Origin: Candidatus Pacearchaeota archaeon
GTDB taxonomy: Archaea > Nanoarchaeota > Nanoarchaeia > Pacearchaeales > GW2011-AR1
Direction of reading: 5' to 3'
Length of the DNA stretch: 25,938 nucleotides
NCBI GenBank assembly: GCA_002690445.1
Contig: NZER01000010.1
Location: forward strand, 1-25,938
This document shows, in pieces, positions 15,759 through 23,873 of the stretch; position 1 is the stretch's first letter; each line of letters opens with the position of its first letter. The notes below the pieces were generated by a model. The model did not search any database and was not told the origin of the DNA. It worked only from the letters and a program-made list of their open reading frames with translations. The translations under genes and the position numbers were made by a program.

Positions 15759-16643
15759 TTGGTTTTTGAATATGAGAACATAGTAATTGGTAGCTCATTA
15801 AAGGCAGTATTATATGCATACGCCCACAATTACCCCATTTTTTTTAGTGAACAGCGCCGACCCTTTAGGTTTGATTGTTTCGAACCAGAGGTGGATCTCA
15901 GTGCTCTCAAAATACCAAACGAGACCGAAAGTTTAACGACGTTTGAGGGCGTTAAACTATTGGGGGCCCGCAAAGAATTACTATGGGAGCGTCTATTGTT
16001 TTTATTATCTCTTGACGGCAAGGTACCACTTTCCACACTGTGTCAGTCGATGAGGTACGATGGTAACACCATGGTGTGCGCCAACGAGTACTCTAAGATA
16101 GCAGAAATTGCTTTCAATGAGTGCCATTATTTTGGGGATGATCATTGTCACGGCTTTGCCAAAGATAAAGAGCTTACCAACGACGAATATATATGCTATG
16201 ATTATATAGCTTTCAACAAGGGAGGTAAACATGAGATCGATTACATTAAAACAGAAGATGATTTTGTATCTGAAATCTGGTTTTACCCTTCCGAAAGAAT
16301 TGATGGAGCAACTGCAGTGAAGGATGCCTGCGCAGTGTCTCTTTTAAGCAAAGAACAAATGCAAAATTTTGATTACTCGGAAACCATGGCAAGATTTAAA
16401 ACTGTTGCCGAAATGGAATCAAGAGGAATGAAGGGAGTCTTTAATGGATACGGACCAAACGGAAAACCAAAACATTATAGATTTAGAACAACACATGTCA
16501 GAAGAAGATCAGCGCGCCGTTGCATGGAGGCGTCTAATGATGAAAATCATGACACCCCCTCCACCACCACCGCCATTACTGAAGAGGATTTGGTGGCGAA
16601 TCTGTCGGATGTTTCACTAATTTATAATAGATTTTTAAAATAA
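15759..16643 (+). CDS. Hypothetical protein with Rossmann-like N-terminus
   Basis: A 294-residue protein starting at TTG (15759), supported by AAGGAAG at 15749-15755 in the end of the upstream gene and by the fact that the N-terminal motif starts almost at once. Residues 6-28, ENIVIGSSLKAVLYAY then NYPIFFSE, have the beta-glycine loop-helix-beta order of FAD/NAD-binding folds, with GSSLKA (11-16) as the loop. The rest has no motif I recognise. It includes a basic stretch VRRRSARR near 250 and a Thr-rich linker before a helical tail. It is followed after 5 bases by the nucleotidyltransferase-like gene, and the two probably act together. A UDP-sugar mutase or oxidoreductase relationship is only a guess. 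Confidence 0.75.
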   Translation: MVFEYENIVIGSSLKAVLYAYAHNYPIFFSEQRRPFRFDCFEPEVDLSALKIPNETESLTTFEGVKLLGARKELLWERLLFLLSLDGKVPLSTLCQSMRYDGNTMVCANEYSKIAEIAFNECHYFGDDHCHGFAKDKELTNDEYICYDYIAFNKGGKHEIDYIKTEDDFVSEIWFYPSERIDGATAVKDACAVSLLSKEQMQNFDYSETMARFKTVAEMESRGMKGVFNGYGPNGKPKHYRFRTTHVRRRSARRCMEASNDENHDTPSTTTAITEEDLVANLSDVSLIYNRFLK

Positions 16644-16648
16644 TAATA

Positions 16649-17518
16649 ATGAATCACTTACACTTAGCGGGAATCGTCCCGGTCGCCAACCTGCATACAG
16701 ACCTACAACTTCACACCCCAGAATGCTTGCTCCCATTGTCCCCCGGCTTTACCGCGATCCAAAAGGCAGTCTTTGAGTGTGCAATAGCAGGCTGCAACAC
16801 TATTTGGATCGTGGCTAATGATGATTTAGCCCCCACGGTGCGTAAAATAGTGGGAGAATGGACGTATGATCCCGTATATTATAGACGTCCTACGAAATTT
16901 AGTTCGGAACAACGAAAAGAGATACCTATATATTACGTGCCAATCCACCCAAAGGACCGTGCGCGCCGCGATTCTTTTGGGTGGTCTGTGTTATACGGGA
17001 TTCATTCCGCATGGAGAATTGCTTATAGTATTTCTCATTGGCTCATCCCTCAAAAATATTATGTCTCGTTTCCACACGGACTCTATGATATTTACGACAT
17101 CCGCAACCACAGACGTCTTATCTCTCACAAGGAGAAAAACTTTTTTCTTTCTCGCGAAGGGAAAACAGTGAAAGACAACTTGCCGTTAGCATTTACCATG
17201 ACAGGAGAAGATTTTAAATTATGTCGAAGAAGAGTAAACCAAAAGACCACAAGGGAATTTTTACCCCCTTTACCCCACCAACAATACCCCAGCCAGAAAC
17301 TCCCCCTCCACGAGAGATGGTCGGCCCGAGACTTTAACTTTGATGAAATATTTGAGCCAGTTAATGAGGACGACGCCAGTCATGTGGCTGTGCCGTGGTT
17401 CTTTGATGTTTCTAGTTGGAGTGGATATCGGAATTTTCTTGCATCAGATTTTTCTATAGAAACCCCCGAAGAATGCTTGACAAAGCCTCATAAACACGTT
17501 ACAATACCATATGAATAG
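16649..17518 (+). CDS. Putative nucleotidyltransferase-like protein (GT-A-like N-terminus)
   Basis: A 289-residue protein. The first ~65 residues read like the start of a sugar-phosphate nucleotidyltransferase: LAGIVPVANLHTDL (6-19), CLLPLSPGFTAIQKAVFECAI (26-46, in the place of the LPL...P.i..ai.....aG signature) and GCNTIWIVANDD (48-59). Later YYVSFPHGLYDIYD (137-150) could hold acidic metal ligands. The classic GxGTRxxP loop is replaced by IVPVANLHT, so activity is doubtful. The C-terminal half is unrecognised. It might make an activated sugar or have become a non-catalytic protein. Its last codons hold the promoter of dnaE (17477-17505). No clear ribosome binding site precedes the ATG at 16649. 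Confidence 0.72.
   Translation: MNHLHLAGIVPVANLHTDLQLHTPECLLPLSPGFTAIQKAVFECAIAGCNTIWIVANDDLAPTVRKIVGEWTYDPVYYRRPTKFSSEQRKEIPIYYVPIHPKDRARRDSFGWSVLYGIHSAWRIAYSISHWLIPQKYYVSFPHGLYDIYDIRNHRRLISHKEKNFFLSREGKTVKDNLPLAFTMTGEDFKLCRRRVNQKTTREFLPPLPHQQYPSQKLPLHERWSARDFNFDEIFEPVNEDDASHVAVPWFFDVSSWSGYRNFLASDFSIETPEECLTKPHKHVTIPYE
17477..17505 (+). promoter_or_regulatory. Sigma70-type promoter of dnaE
   Basis: TTGACA (17477-17482), 17 bases, TACAAT (17500-17505), within the 3' end of the preceding gene. The predicted start is near 17512, followed at once by AGGAG (17517-17521) and the ATG at 17527. Confidence 0.75.
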
Positions 17519-17526
17519 GAGAATTC

Positions 17527-20500
17527 ATGGGAAGACCGCACCCCACGCTTAAGTTTGTGGGTTTGCATGCACATAGTGTAGCAGGCTCTATTTTTGATGC
17601 CATCGGATACCCCGCTGCTCATATGGATTTCGCATATGAGAACGGATGCGATGCGCTAGCGCTAACCGATCATGGAAACATGAACGGATTAGCCTATCAG
17701 GTACTTCATGCCAAGAAGATGAAAGAAGAGGGGAAAGACTTTAAACCAATCTTTGGATGCGAAGCCTACTTCATTCCATCGATAGACGAGTGGCGCGCAG
17801 AGTATACCACAGCGATGGAAGACAAGAAGCGCGCTCGTTCAATCAAAAAGGATGCAGCTTCAGGCACCACCGTTGAAGATGAAGGTGACAGCAAGAAGAC
17901 ACAAGACATGCTCCGGCGTAGGCGTCACTTAGTGTTGCTCGTTCAAAATCAAGAGGGACTTAACAACCTTTTCAAGCTTGTATCCGATAGCTACAAGGCA
18001 GAGAACTTCTATCGGTACCCCCGCATTGACTATAAGCTCCTGAAACAGTACAATAAGGGCATCATAGCAGCCTCTGCTTGCCTCGGAGGCGTATATGCGG
18101 GGAACTATTGGGAAAACCGCGAGGAAGGCGCTGACGCCGTCCTAGATGCCATGCGTGAGACCACCATGAACATGCAAGATATCTTTGGTGACCGATGGTA
18201 CGCAGAAATTCAATGGAACAACATTAAAGAACAGCACGAACTCAACCAGTACATCATTCAGGTGGCACAGGAGTTCGGAGTCAAACTCATTACGACTGCC
18301 GACAGTCACTATCCAAATCCTGACGCATGGAAAGATCGTGAACTTTATAAGAGGCTGGGCTGGCTTGGTAAAGGTCGACCGTCATGGGCTGACGAAGAGT
18401 CTCAATTGCCAGCCGGTGTTGAGGAGATTGGGTACGAGTTGTACCCCAAGAATGGCGATCAAATGTGGGAGAGCTATAAGAATTATGCCAAGTCGTGTGG
18501 GTTTGAATATGACGATGAAGTAGTGCGACAAAGCATTGAAGAAACTCATCACATTGCGCATGCTCGGATCGACTCATTCCTCCCCGACAACACGGTGCGC
18601 CTCCCCGAGTTTGTGGTACCAGCAGGCTACTCAGCCACCCAAGCGCTAGTGCAATATGCCTTAGAGGGACTCAAGCAAAAGGGATTACACACCAACAAGG
18701 AATATACAAGCCGTCTTAAGCGAGAGCTAGATGTAATCGATGATCGAGGCTTCTCAAAGTACTTCTTAACGATGAAGTCTATCGTTGACGTCGCCACGGA
18801 CATGATGCTGCCCGGTCCCGGTCGAGGATCGGCTGCCGGATCCCTGGTTGCCTATGCTCTTAACATCACACAGGTGGATCCCATTAGACATGGGCTCCTC
18901 TTCTCTCGCTTCTTGCGCTCTGATGCCACCGACTATCCTGATATCGATTATGATGTATCGGACAGCATGACACTTAAAGAAAAACTAGTAGAGATGTGGG
19001 GTGAAAATTGTGTCGCACCGATTTCAAACTGGAATACACTGCAGCTCAAAAGTTTAATCAAGGACATTTCCAAGCTGTATAACATTCCCTTTACGGAGGT
19101 CAACACAGTTACCTCTATCATGATGCGCGAGGCAACACCGGAAGCAAAGAAAAAGCACGGCATCCGTGCCGGCGTGTATAGCCCTACGTGGGAAGAGGTG
19201 ATGGAGTTCTCCCCCTCTCTACAGAGGTACTTGGCTCAACACCCAGCAGTCAAGACCCATGTTGAGGGTCTTGTGGGACAGGTTCGTTCATGCTCTCGCC
19301 ACGCAGGGGGTATTGTTGTTGCCGAAGACTTAGATAAAAGTATGCCCCTCATTAACTCCGGCGGAGTTCGACAAGCACCATGGGCAGAAGGTCAGAACGT
19401 AAGGCACTTGGAGCCCATGGGTTTCATTAAATTCGATTTGCTCGGACTCTCCACGCTGAAGATGATGGAGGGATGTATTGAACACATCCTTCGTCGTCAT
19501 CATGGAGTAGAAGAGCCTACGTTCGCGGAAGTGCGAGAATATTATAACTCACATCTTCATCCGGACGTCATAGACATGAACAATCAGGAGGTGTATGAGG
19601 GTGTTTTCCATGAAGGCAGGTGGGCAGGAGTTTTCCAGTTCACGGAGCAGGGCGCACAGAAGTTTTGTAAGCGCGTAAAGCCACGCAACATCATCGATCT
19701 CTCTGCCATCACCTCCATCTATCGACCGGGACCATTGGCAGCGAATGTGCACGATGAATATGTGGAAGCCAAGGGGAGCCCCCACCATATTAAGTATCTC
19801 AATGACGAAGCTCAACAGATCACCGAAGAAACATTTGGCTTTCTTATTTTTCAAGAACAAATTGCCTTGTTGGCGCATAAGTTGGGGGGACTCACTCTCG
19901 ATGAGGGAAACATGCTGCGTAAAGTCTTGACCAAGAAAGGAACAGGCAAAGGAAACATAAAAACCAAATTGAAGGTTAAGTTTGTGGATGGATGCGAGGC
20001 AAATGGTATCAACCGAGACGCAGCCGAGAGACTCTGGGATAAGTTCGAGTTCTTCTCAGGCTACGGCTTTAATAAGTCCCATGCAGTCTCATATAGCATC
20101 ATTTCCTTCCAGTGTGCGTGGCTATGGCATTATTATCCAGCAGAATGGATGGCAGCCTTCCTCGATAAAGAACCGGAGACCCGAAAAGAAAAAGCGATCA
20201 ACATTGCCAAGAAATTTGGATTCGATATCGCACCACTAGACATTAACAAGTCTGGGACAGTCTGGGAGATTAGTGAAGATGGAAAGACACTAATTCAACC
20301 CCTGACTTCGATTAAGGGACTTGGAGCCAGCGCCATCGAACAGATTTTGGCAAACCGACCCTTTATGAACGCGGAAGACCTGTTGTTTCGGGAGGATATA
20401 GTATATTCCAAGCTTAATAAGAAGGCTCTTGACGCTTTGGGGCGTGGTGGTGCACTAGACAACCTTGTAGATGACAGGTTCACTGGTCGCAAGCACTTCT

Positions 20501-20958
20501 GGTCTGCATGCATCGTGGAGCGTCCCAAGAATTTAAAAAAGCTGATGGACAACATCGAACTCTATCGTCCCGAGGGAGACTTCACCGAAGAGGAAATCAT
20601 CCAGTTTAAAACTGATTTAACCGGCGTGTTTCCCATCAACTTGGTGATTAGTACCGATACCGTCCAACAATTGCAGGACAAATTTATCCCACCCATCTCA
20701 GAGTTTGATCCGCGACTTCAGATTTGTTGGTTCATTCCACGTAAGATTACCCCCCGAAAAACCAAGAATGGAAAGCTTTATTGGATTGTAGAGGTGGTTG
20801 ATTCGAACAACGAATCCACACGCATCAGATGCTGGGCAGTGAAGCCCGAGAAGGATCGCATTCATCTTAACCGCCCGTACATGGCGCGCCTAAATTATGA
20901 TGAGAACTGGGGATTCAGCACCTACGCGATAGGGAAAACATTTAAACTACTAGGATAA
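17527..20958 (+). CDS. dnaE: Family C DNA polymerase (DNA polymerase III alpha subunit)
   Basis: A 1143-residue replicative polymerase of DnaE length. The N-terminal PHP domain keeps what look like all its metal ligands: HAH (His14, His16), TDHGN (Asp48, His49), CEAY (Glu79), His134, Cys185 and DSH (Asp259, His261). E. coli has lost several of these, so a metal-dependent proofreading activity is plausible here. The palm has GPGRGSAAGS (430-439), the catalytic pair PDIDYD (Asp472, Asp474) and the third Asp637 in FIKFDLLGL. RHAGGIVV (591-598), VFQFTEQGAQ, YRPGPLA and GYGFNKSHAVSYS follow in DnaE order. An OB-like domain ends the protein. No clamp, clamp loader or epsilon exonuclease gene is visible in this window. 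It probably replicates the phage genome beside, or in place of, the family A enzyme. Confidence 0.95.
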   Translation: MGRPHPTLKFVGLHAHSVAGSIFDAIGYPAAHMDFAYENGCDALALTDHGNMNGLAYQVLHAKKMKEEGKDFKPIFGCEAYFIPSIDEWRAEYTTAMEDKKRARSIKKDAASGTTVEDEGDSKKTQDMLRRRRHLVLLVQNQEGLNNLFKLVSDSYKAENFYRYPRIDYKLLKQYNKGIIAASACLGGVYAGNYWENREEGADAVLDAMRETTMNMQDIFGDRWYAEIQWNNIKEQHELNQYIIQVAQEFGVKLITTADSHYPNPDAWKDRELYKRLGWLGKGRPSWADEESQLPAGVEEIGYELYPKNGDQMWESYKNYAKSCGFEYDDEVVRQSIEETHHIAHARIDSFLPDNTVRLPEFVVPAGYSATQALVQYALEGLKQKGLHTNKEYTSRLKRELDVIDDRGFSKYFLTMKSIVDVATDMMLPGPGRGSAAGSLVAYALNITQVDPIRHGLLFSRFLRSDATDYPDIDYDVSDSMTLKEKLVEMWGENCVAPISNWNTLQLKSLIKDISKLYNIPFTEVNTVTSIMMREATPEAKKKHGIRAGVYSPTWEEVMEFSPSLQRYLAQHPAVKTHVEGLVGQVRSCSRHAGGIVVAEDLDKSMPLINSGGVRQAPWAEGQNVRHLEPMGFIKFDLLGLSTLKMMEGCIEHILRRHHGVEEPTFAEVREYYNSHLHPDVIDMNNQEVYEGVFHEGRWAGVFQFTEQGAQKFCKRVKPRNIIDLSAITSIYRPGPLAANVHDEYVEAKGSPHHIKYLNDEAQQITEETFGFLIFQEQIALLAHKLGGLTLDEGNMLRKVLTKKGTGKGNIKTKLKVKFVDGCEANGINRDAAERLWDKFEFFSGYGFNKSHAVSYSIISFQCAWLWHYYPAEWMAAFLDKEPETRKEKAINIAKKFGFDIAPLDINKSGTVWEISEDGKTLIQPLTSIKGLGASAIEQILANRPFMNAEDLLFREDIVYSKLNKKALDALGRGGALDNLVDDRFTGRKHFWSACIVERPKNLKKLMDNIELYRPEGDFTEEEIIQFKTDLTGVFPINLVISTDTVQQLQDKFIPPISEFDPRLQICWFIPRKITPRKTKNGKLYWIVEVVDSNNESTRIRCWAVKPEKDRIHLNRPYMARLNYDENWGFSTYAIGKTFKLLG

Positions 20959-20961
20959 GAA

Positions 20962-21567
20962 GTGAATATAATAAAACATTTTAGTCCTCTTTTAAAAGAG
21001 CCTAAATTAATCGATGACTTGCCAATAGTTATTCGCGTCAGAAAATTTGATGAGGTTGCCGCCAAGGAATTTGCAGGACTCATGTCACGCGCCCAGAATA
21101 CGGGGCAGCCAGTCGTACCTGTTATCATTGACAGTTACGGTGGGCAGGTGTATAGTTTGATGTCAATGATATCAGACATTCGACACTCCAGACTGCCGGT
21201 TGCTACCATCGCCCAAGGCAAAGCGATGTCATGCGGAGCCCTCTTGTTTAGCTTTGGCACCGAAGGCTATCGGTACATGGACCCTGATGCCACCCTGATG
21301 ATTCACGATGTGAGTTCCCTAAAGTGGGGAAAGGTAGAAGAGATCAAAGCCAGCGCCGAGGAGACCGAGAGATTAAACAAGAAGGTGTACCAGATGATGG
21401 CAAAGAATTGCGGACATTCCAAGAACTATTTTTTGGACATCATCCACGAGAGGGGACATGCCGATTGGTACGTCGAGGCCAAGGACGCGAAGAAATACAA
21501 CCTTGCCAACCATTTACGTATCCCAGAACTGGAAATTAGTGCCCGGGTGGACTTTAAGTTTAAGTAA
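20962..21567 (+). CDS. ClpP-like serine protease
   Basis: A 201-residue member of the ClpP/SppA fold with an apparently intact triad: Ser90 in GKAMSCGALL (86-95), His115 in LMIHDV (112-117) and Asp168 in ADWYVEAKDAKKYNLANH (167-184). The oxyanion-side loop is IIDSYGGQVYSLMSMISDI (55-73). The length fits ClpP (about 200). By family it would assemble into a barrel and degrade proteins fed by an unfoldase. Phage versions serve as capsid prohead proteases or alter host turnover. No major capsid gene is adjacent, so prohead protease is not supported here. The GTG start at 20962 comes 3 bases after the dnaE stop and is supported by GGATAAGA. A promoter-like sequence lies inside at 21128-21156. Confidence 0.85.
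   Translation: MNIIKHFSPLLKEPKLIDDLPIVIRVRKFDEVAAKEFAGLMSRAQNTGQPVVPVIIDSYGGQVYSLMSMISDIRHSRLPVATIAQGKAMSCGALLFSFGTEGYRYMDPDATLMIHDVSSLKWGKVEEIKASAEETERLNKKVYQMMAKNCGHSKNYFLDIIHERGHADWYVEAKDAKKYNLANHLRIPELEISARVDFKFK
21128..21156 (+). promoter_or_regulatory. Possible promoter inside the clpP-like gene
   Basis: TTGACA (21128-21133), 17 bases, TATAGT (21151-21156). It would transcribe the J-domain gene starting at 21601, which has no promoter of its own. It lies in codons for the conserved DSYGGQVYS region, so chance is a real alternative. Confidence 0.4.
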
Positions 21568-21569
21568 AA

Positions 21570-21592
21570 GAGCCTCTACTTACAGCAGAGGG
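21570..21592 (+). other. Short imperfect hairpin before the J-domain gene
   Basis: AGCCTCT pairs with AGAGGGCT with one bulged base, between the clpP-like stop and the ATG at 21601. No T-run follows, so it is not a terminator. The CCTC could alternatively pair with the GAGGG just before the ATG and limit translation. Confidence 0.3.
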
Positions 21593-21600
21593 CTTGAGGG

Positions 21601-22308
21601 ATGGGCATATCCGACAAGATACGATGGCGACGTCACGTGAATGAGATGAGATTCATTCACAATGAGAAGGATCTTATAGAAGAAATTAACGTTGAAGCTG
21701 CCACCGCATTCCACGAGCACTTTTTAAATTTTGCAGGACGTCATAATTTGAATATCAAGGAGCTTAATAAAAAAAACAGAGACCATCTTGATAACCTCTA
21801 TAACGCAGATCCCTCCAAAATTTTGCCGCCAAATTTTTCAGATTTAAGCGGTTCTCAGTGTGAAGCCTTAATTCCCTACCAACCACCCTCTGAAAACCCC
21901 CCTCCGTCTGAGTATGAGATGACACAAGACGACATAGAGGTTCACGAGTCCTTTCGCAAGCTATTTAAAAAACTCGCAATGCGCCTCCATCCTGATAAAA
22001 TTAACCACGCGGTAACCATCGAGCAGGGAATGGAAAATATCAAGCTATTTAAAGAGGCTAGCGAAGCCCTCGACAATAAAAAGTACTTTATTTTGCTTGA
22101 TCTTGCCGAAAAGCTTAAGATTACACAATCGCGAAATTACAAACAACAGACTCGTTGGATGAAAAAAGAAGTAAAGCGCCTTGAAGGTGATGTTCGCCAA
22201 CACAAAAGCTCATATAACTACATTTTTTCAGAATGCGATAACGACCAACAAAAAGACAACCTCATGAAGAGTTTTATCCTCCAGCTTTTTAAGATACAAA
22301 TTCCATAA
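21601..22308 (+). CDS. J-domain (DnaJ-like) protein
   Basis: A 235-residue protein. Residues ~114-170 form a J-domain: FRKLFKKLAMRLHPDK with the HPD tripeptide at 130-132, then IKLFKEASEALDNKKYFILLDLAEKL as helices III and IV. The N-terminal ~110 residues are helical and end in a Pro-rich linker (PYQPPSENPPPSEY, 92-105). The C-terminus is charged and probably coiled. No Gly/Phe or zinc-binding regions of full DnaJ are present. J-domains stimulate the ATPase of Hsp70 (host DnaK), so this may direct host DnaK to a phage complex, as lambda P and O recruit DnaK to replication. The start at 21601 has GAGGG unusually close. An in-frame ATG at 21646 is an alternative. Confidence 0.82.
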   Translation: MGISDKIRWRRHVNEMRFIHNEKDLIEEINVEAATAFHEHFLNFAGRHNLNIKELNKKNRDHLDNLYNADPSKILPPNFSDLSGSQCEALIPYQPPSENPPPSEYEMTQDDIEVHESFRKLFKKLAMRLHPDKINHAVTIEQGMENIKLFKEASEALDNKKYFILLDLAEKLKITQSRNYKQQTRWMKKEVKRLEGDVRQHKSSYNYIFSECDNDQQKDNLMKSFILQLFKIQIP

Positions 22309-22314
22309 AACTAC

Positions 22315-22343
22315 TTGACAACACCCTCTCAAAATGATATATT
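22315..22343 (+). promoter_or_regulatory. Sigma70-type promoter of the dUTPase operon
   Basis: TTGACA (22315-22320), 17 bases, TATATT (22338-22343). The predicted start is at about 22350, followed by the very strong ribosome binding site AAGGAGG (22356-22362) before the ATG at 22369. It appears to begin the run of genes 22369-25938. Confidence 0.8.
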
Positions 22344-22368
22344 AAGAGAGTAACTAAGGAGGGCTTTA

Positions 22369-22626
22369 ATGGCCACAACATACGAAGAGAAGAAGCAATA
22401 CGTTAAGGAGTATATCCGCTCCCTATCGGCTATCGAAGAATGCATCCAGCCTTATCAGGAGCAAAAGCGTGAACTGCGCTCAGAGTTCCGAGAGAATGGA
22501 TGGCTCAACACGGATGAGATCCGAGCAGCGGTAAAGGCATATCGACTGTTTAAAGGAAAGTATAACATTGATGAGGTGGTCGAAAACTTTACTCTCATTA
22601 GCGGAGAGGAATCAGATGATTCTTGA
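22369..22626 (+). CDS. Small helical protein, 85 residues
   Basis: A short charged protein with a long amphipathic helix (YEEKKQYVKEYIRSLSAIEE, then IQPYQEQKRELRSEFRENGW) and a second helical part ending in acidic residues (SGEESDDS). The pattern of a helix, a Gly turn and NTDEIRAAVKAYRLF loosely recalls GapR-like (DUF2312) nucleoid proteins, but I would not assign it. It is the first gene after a strong promoter with the best ribosome binding site in the window, so it is probably made in quantity. It overlaps the dUTPase gene by 11 bases. Confidence 0.75.
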   Translation: MATTYEEKKQYVKEYIRSLSAIEECIQPYQEQKRELRSEFRENGWLNTDEIRAAVKAYRLFKGKYNIDEVVENFTLISGEESDDS

Positions 22627-23077
22627 GTATGCAAAGGTACGGGAGACGGCGTATGCGCCCTCCCGCGCTAACCCATCGGACGCGGGTCTCGATATATTTT
22701 ATTCCCCGCAGAACCCTCACAATAAGATGTACATTGCCACAACGAGCAGTCGGATCATCCCGACGGGCTTAAAGTTTGCTATTCCGCACGGATACATGCT
22801 GGAGGTAAAGAACCGGTCCAGTGTAGCTGCCACACGCCAACTCATAGTAGGAGCCTGTGTAATCGATTCAGGCTACGAAGGAGAGGTGTTTGTTAATCTA
22901 CACAACATAGGGGTGGAAAGCCAAACCCTTAAACCCGGCGATAAAATTGCACAACTAGTCATGACGCCTGTTGTTCATTTTCGTCCCGTGGAAACAGCCG
23001 AAGAAAATTTATACACCTATCCCATGACCATCAGTAGTCGTGGTGAAGGAGCACTAGGGAGCACAAATGGACGCTAA
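22616..23077 (+). CDS. dut: dUTPase (dUTP diphosphatase)
   Basis: A 153-residue trimeric-type dUTPase that hydrolyses dUTP to dUMP, keeping uracil out of DNA and supplying dTMP precursor. All five family motifs are present: SDAGLDI (residues 21-27), EVKNRSS (63-69), VIDSGYEGEV (82-91, catalytic Asp84), KPGDKIAQLV (106-115) and RGEGALGSTNG (142-152). In the last, the stacking Phe of the usual RGxGGFGSTG is replaced by Leu. I start it at the ATG at 22616, which is supported by GGAGAGGA at 22602-22609 and by the normal N-terminus. A longer frame from 22568 would overlap the preceding gene without reason. It overlaps the next gene by 11 bases. Confidence 0.92.
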   Translation: MILEYAKVRETAYAPSRANPSDAGLDIFYSPQNPHNKMYIATTSSRIIPTGLKFAIPHGYMLEVKNRSSVAATRQLIVGACVIDSGYEGEVFVNLHNIGVESQTLKPGDKIAQLVMTPVVHFRPVETAEENLYTYPMTISSRGEGALGSTNGR

Positions 23078-23540
23078 TACTAAACTAGTAATGTTTTCTT
23101 CCAAGACAGGAGAATGGTCAACTCCCCAAGCCTTCTTTGAAAAGTTGGATTGGCGCTTTGGACCCTTTACCTTGGATCCCTGTGCCGATGCCGACAACAC
23201 GAAATGCACTCGATTTTTCAGTGAAGACGATAACGGACTCACACAGGACTGGGGAGGGTGCACAAGTTTCGTTAATCCTCCATATGGTCGCGGAATAGAG
23301 AAGTGGATTCAAAAGGGATACACCGAATCGCGGAAAAAAGATACCAGGGTAGTAATGCTCATCCCGTCTCGGACCGATACAAAGTATTGGCACAACTATG
23401 TAATGAAAGCAGAAGAAGTATATTTTATCAAGGGGCGCTTAAAGTTTGGCGATAGTCAAAACAGTGCCCCCTTTCCGTCAGCCGTTATAGTGTTTGACGG
23501 GAACAACCAACAACAAATTTTTGGTACCATTAACAAATAA
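23067..23540 (+). CDS. Phage-type DNA adenine-N6 methyltransferase
   Basis: A 157-residue enzyme of the short phage Dam family (DNA_N6_adenine_MTase, PF05869 type). Characteristic segments are EWSTPQAFFEKLD (16-28), FTLDPCAD (34-41) and the catalytic FVNPPYGRGIEKW (68-80, NPPY). Late residues IKGRLKFGD and APFPSAVIVFD match the family's C-terminal part. It methylates adenine in DNA using S-adenosylmethionine. Such orphan enzymes usually protect phage DNA from host restriction or mark replication state. It is unrelated in sequence to the D12-class enzyme at 5924, so this phage encodes two different adenine methyltransferases. It lies in the nucleotide-metabolism operon. Confidence 0.92.
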   Translation: MDANTKLVMFSSKTGEWSTPQAFFEKLDWRFGPFTLDPCADADNTKCTRFFSEDDNGLTQDWGGCTSFVNPPYGRGIEKWIQKGYTESRKKDTRVVMLIPSRTDTKYWHNYVMKAEEVYFIKGRLKFGDSQNSAPFPSAVIVFDGNNQQQIFGTINK

Positions 23541-23551
23541 GGAGACAAACA

Positions 23552-23863
23552 ATGGCAGCAGAGGAAATTTTAGATGCAGCAATTTTACAATTGCGCGCAA
23601 AATCACTGGAGACTTTTGGAATAATTAAGGATCTAAGCAAGCAAGACGCCCACGAGGGGCATGCAGATAAGATCGCCAACGCGGCTTTGAGACTCGCCCA
23701 GCTTGAAGGGGGTCTCATGACGCTTCAGCAGTACCAAAGCGTACTGTTAGAATATGCGAAGACCCCAATAGTCGAAGAGGAACTCCCCGAAGAGGAGCCG
23801 CCGGAAGATCATGTTATAACACCCGAGCAGTCCCCCACTTTGCGCCGGTCTCTAGAAAAATAA
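23552..23863 (+). CDS. Hypothetical acidic protein, 103 residues
   Basis: The ATG at 23552 follows AAGGAGA at 23539-23545. The N-terminal ~75 residues are predominantly helical (EEILDAAILQLRAKSLETF, ADKIANAALRLAQLEGGLMTLQQY). The tail is acidic and proline-rich (EEELPEEEPPEDH) and probably disordered. I do not recognise the family, and nothing in the sequence indicates a catalytic site. Confidence 0.75.
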   Translation: MAAEEILDAAILQLRAKSLETFGIIKDLSKQDAHEGHADKIANAALRLAQLEGGLMTLQQYQSVLLEYAKTPIVEEELPEEEPPEDHVITPEQSPTLRRSLEK

Positions 23864-23873
23864 GGGCAAATAC

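Noticed and set aside
18026..18054. TTGACT-17-TACAAT inside dnaE.
   Set aside because: One mismatch in each box, more than 2 kb from the next gene start, no downstream ribosome binding site. Treated as chance.
20962..21567. ClpP-like protein as a prohead protease.
   Set aside because: No capsid, portal or scaffold gene is next to it; it sits between dnaE and a J-domain gene.
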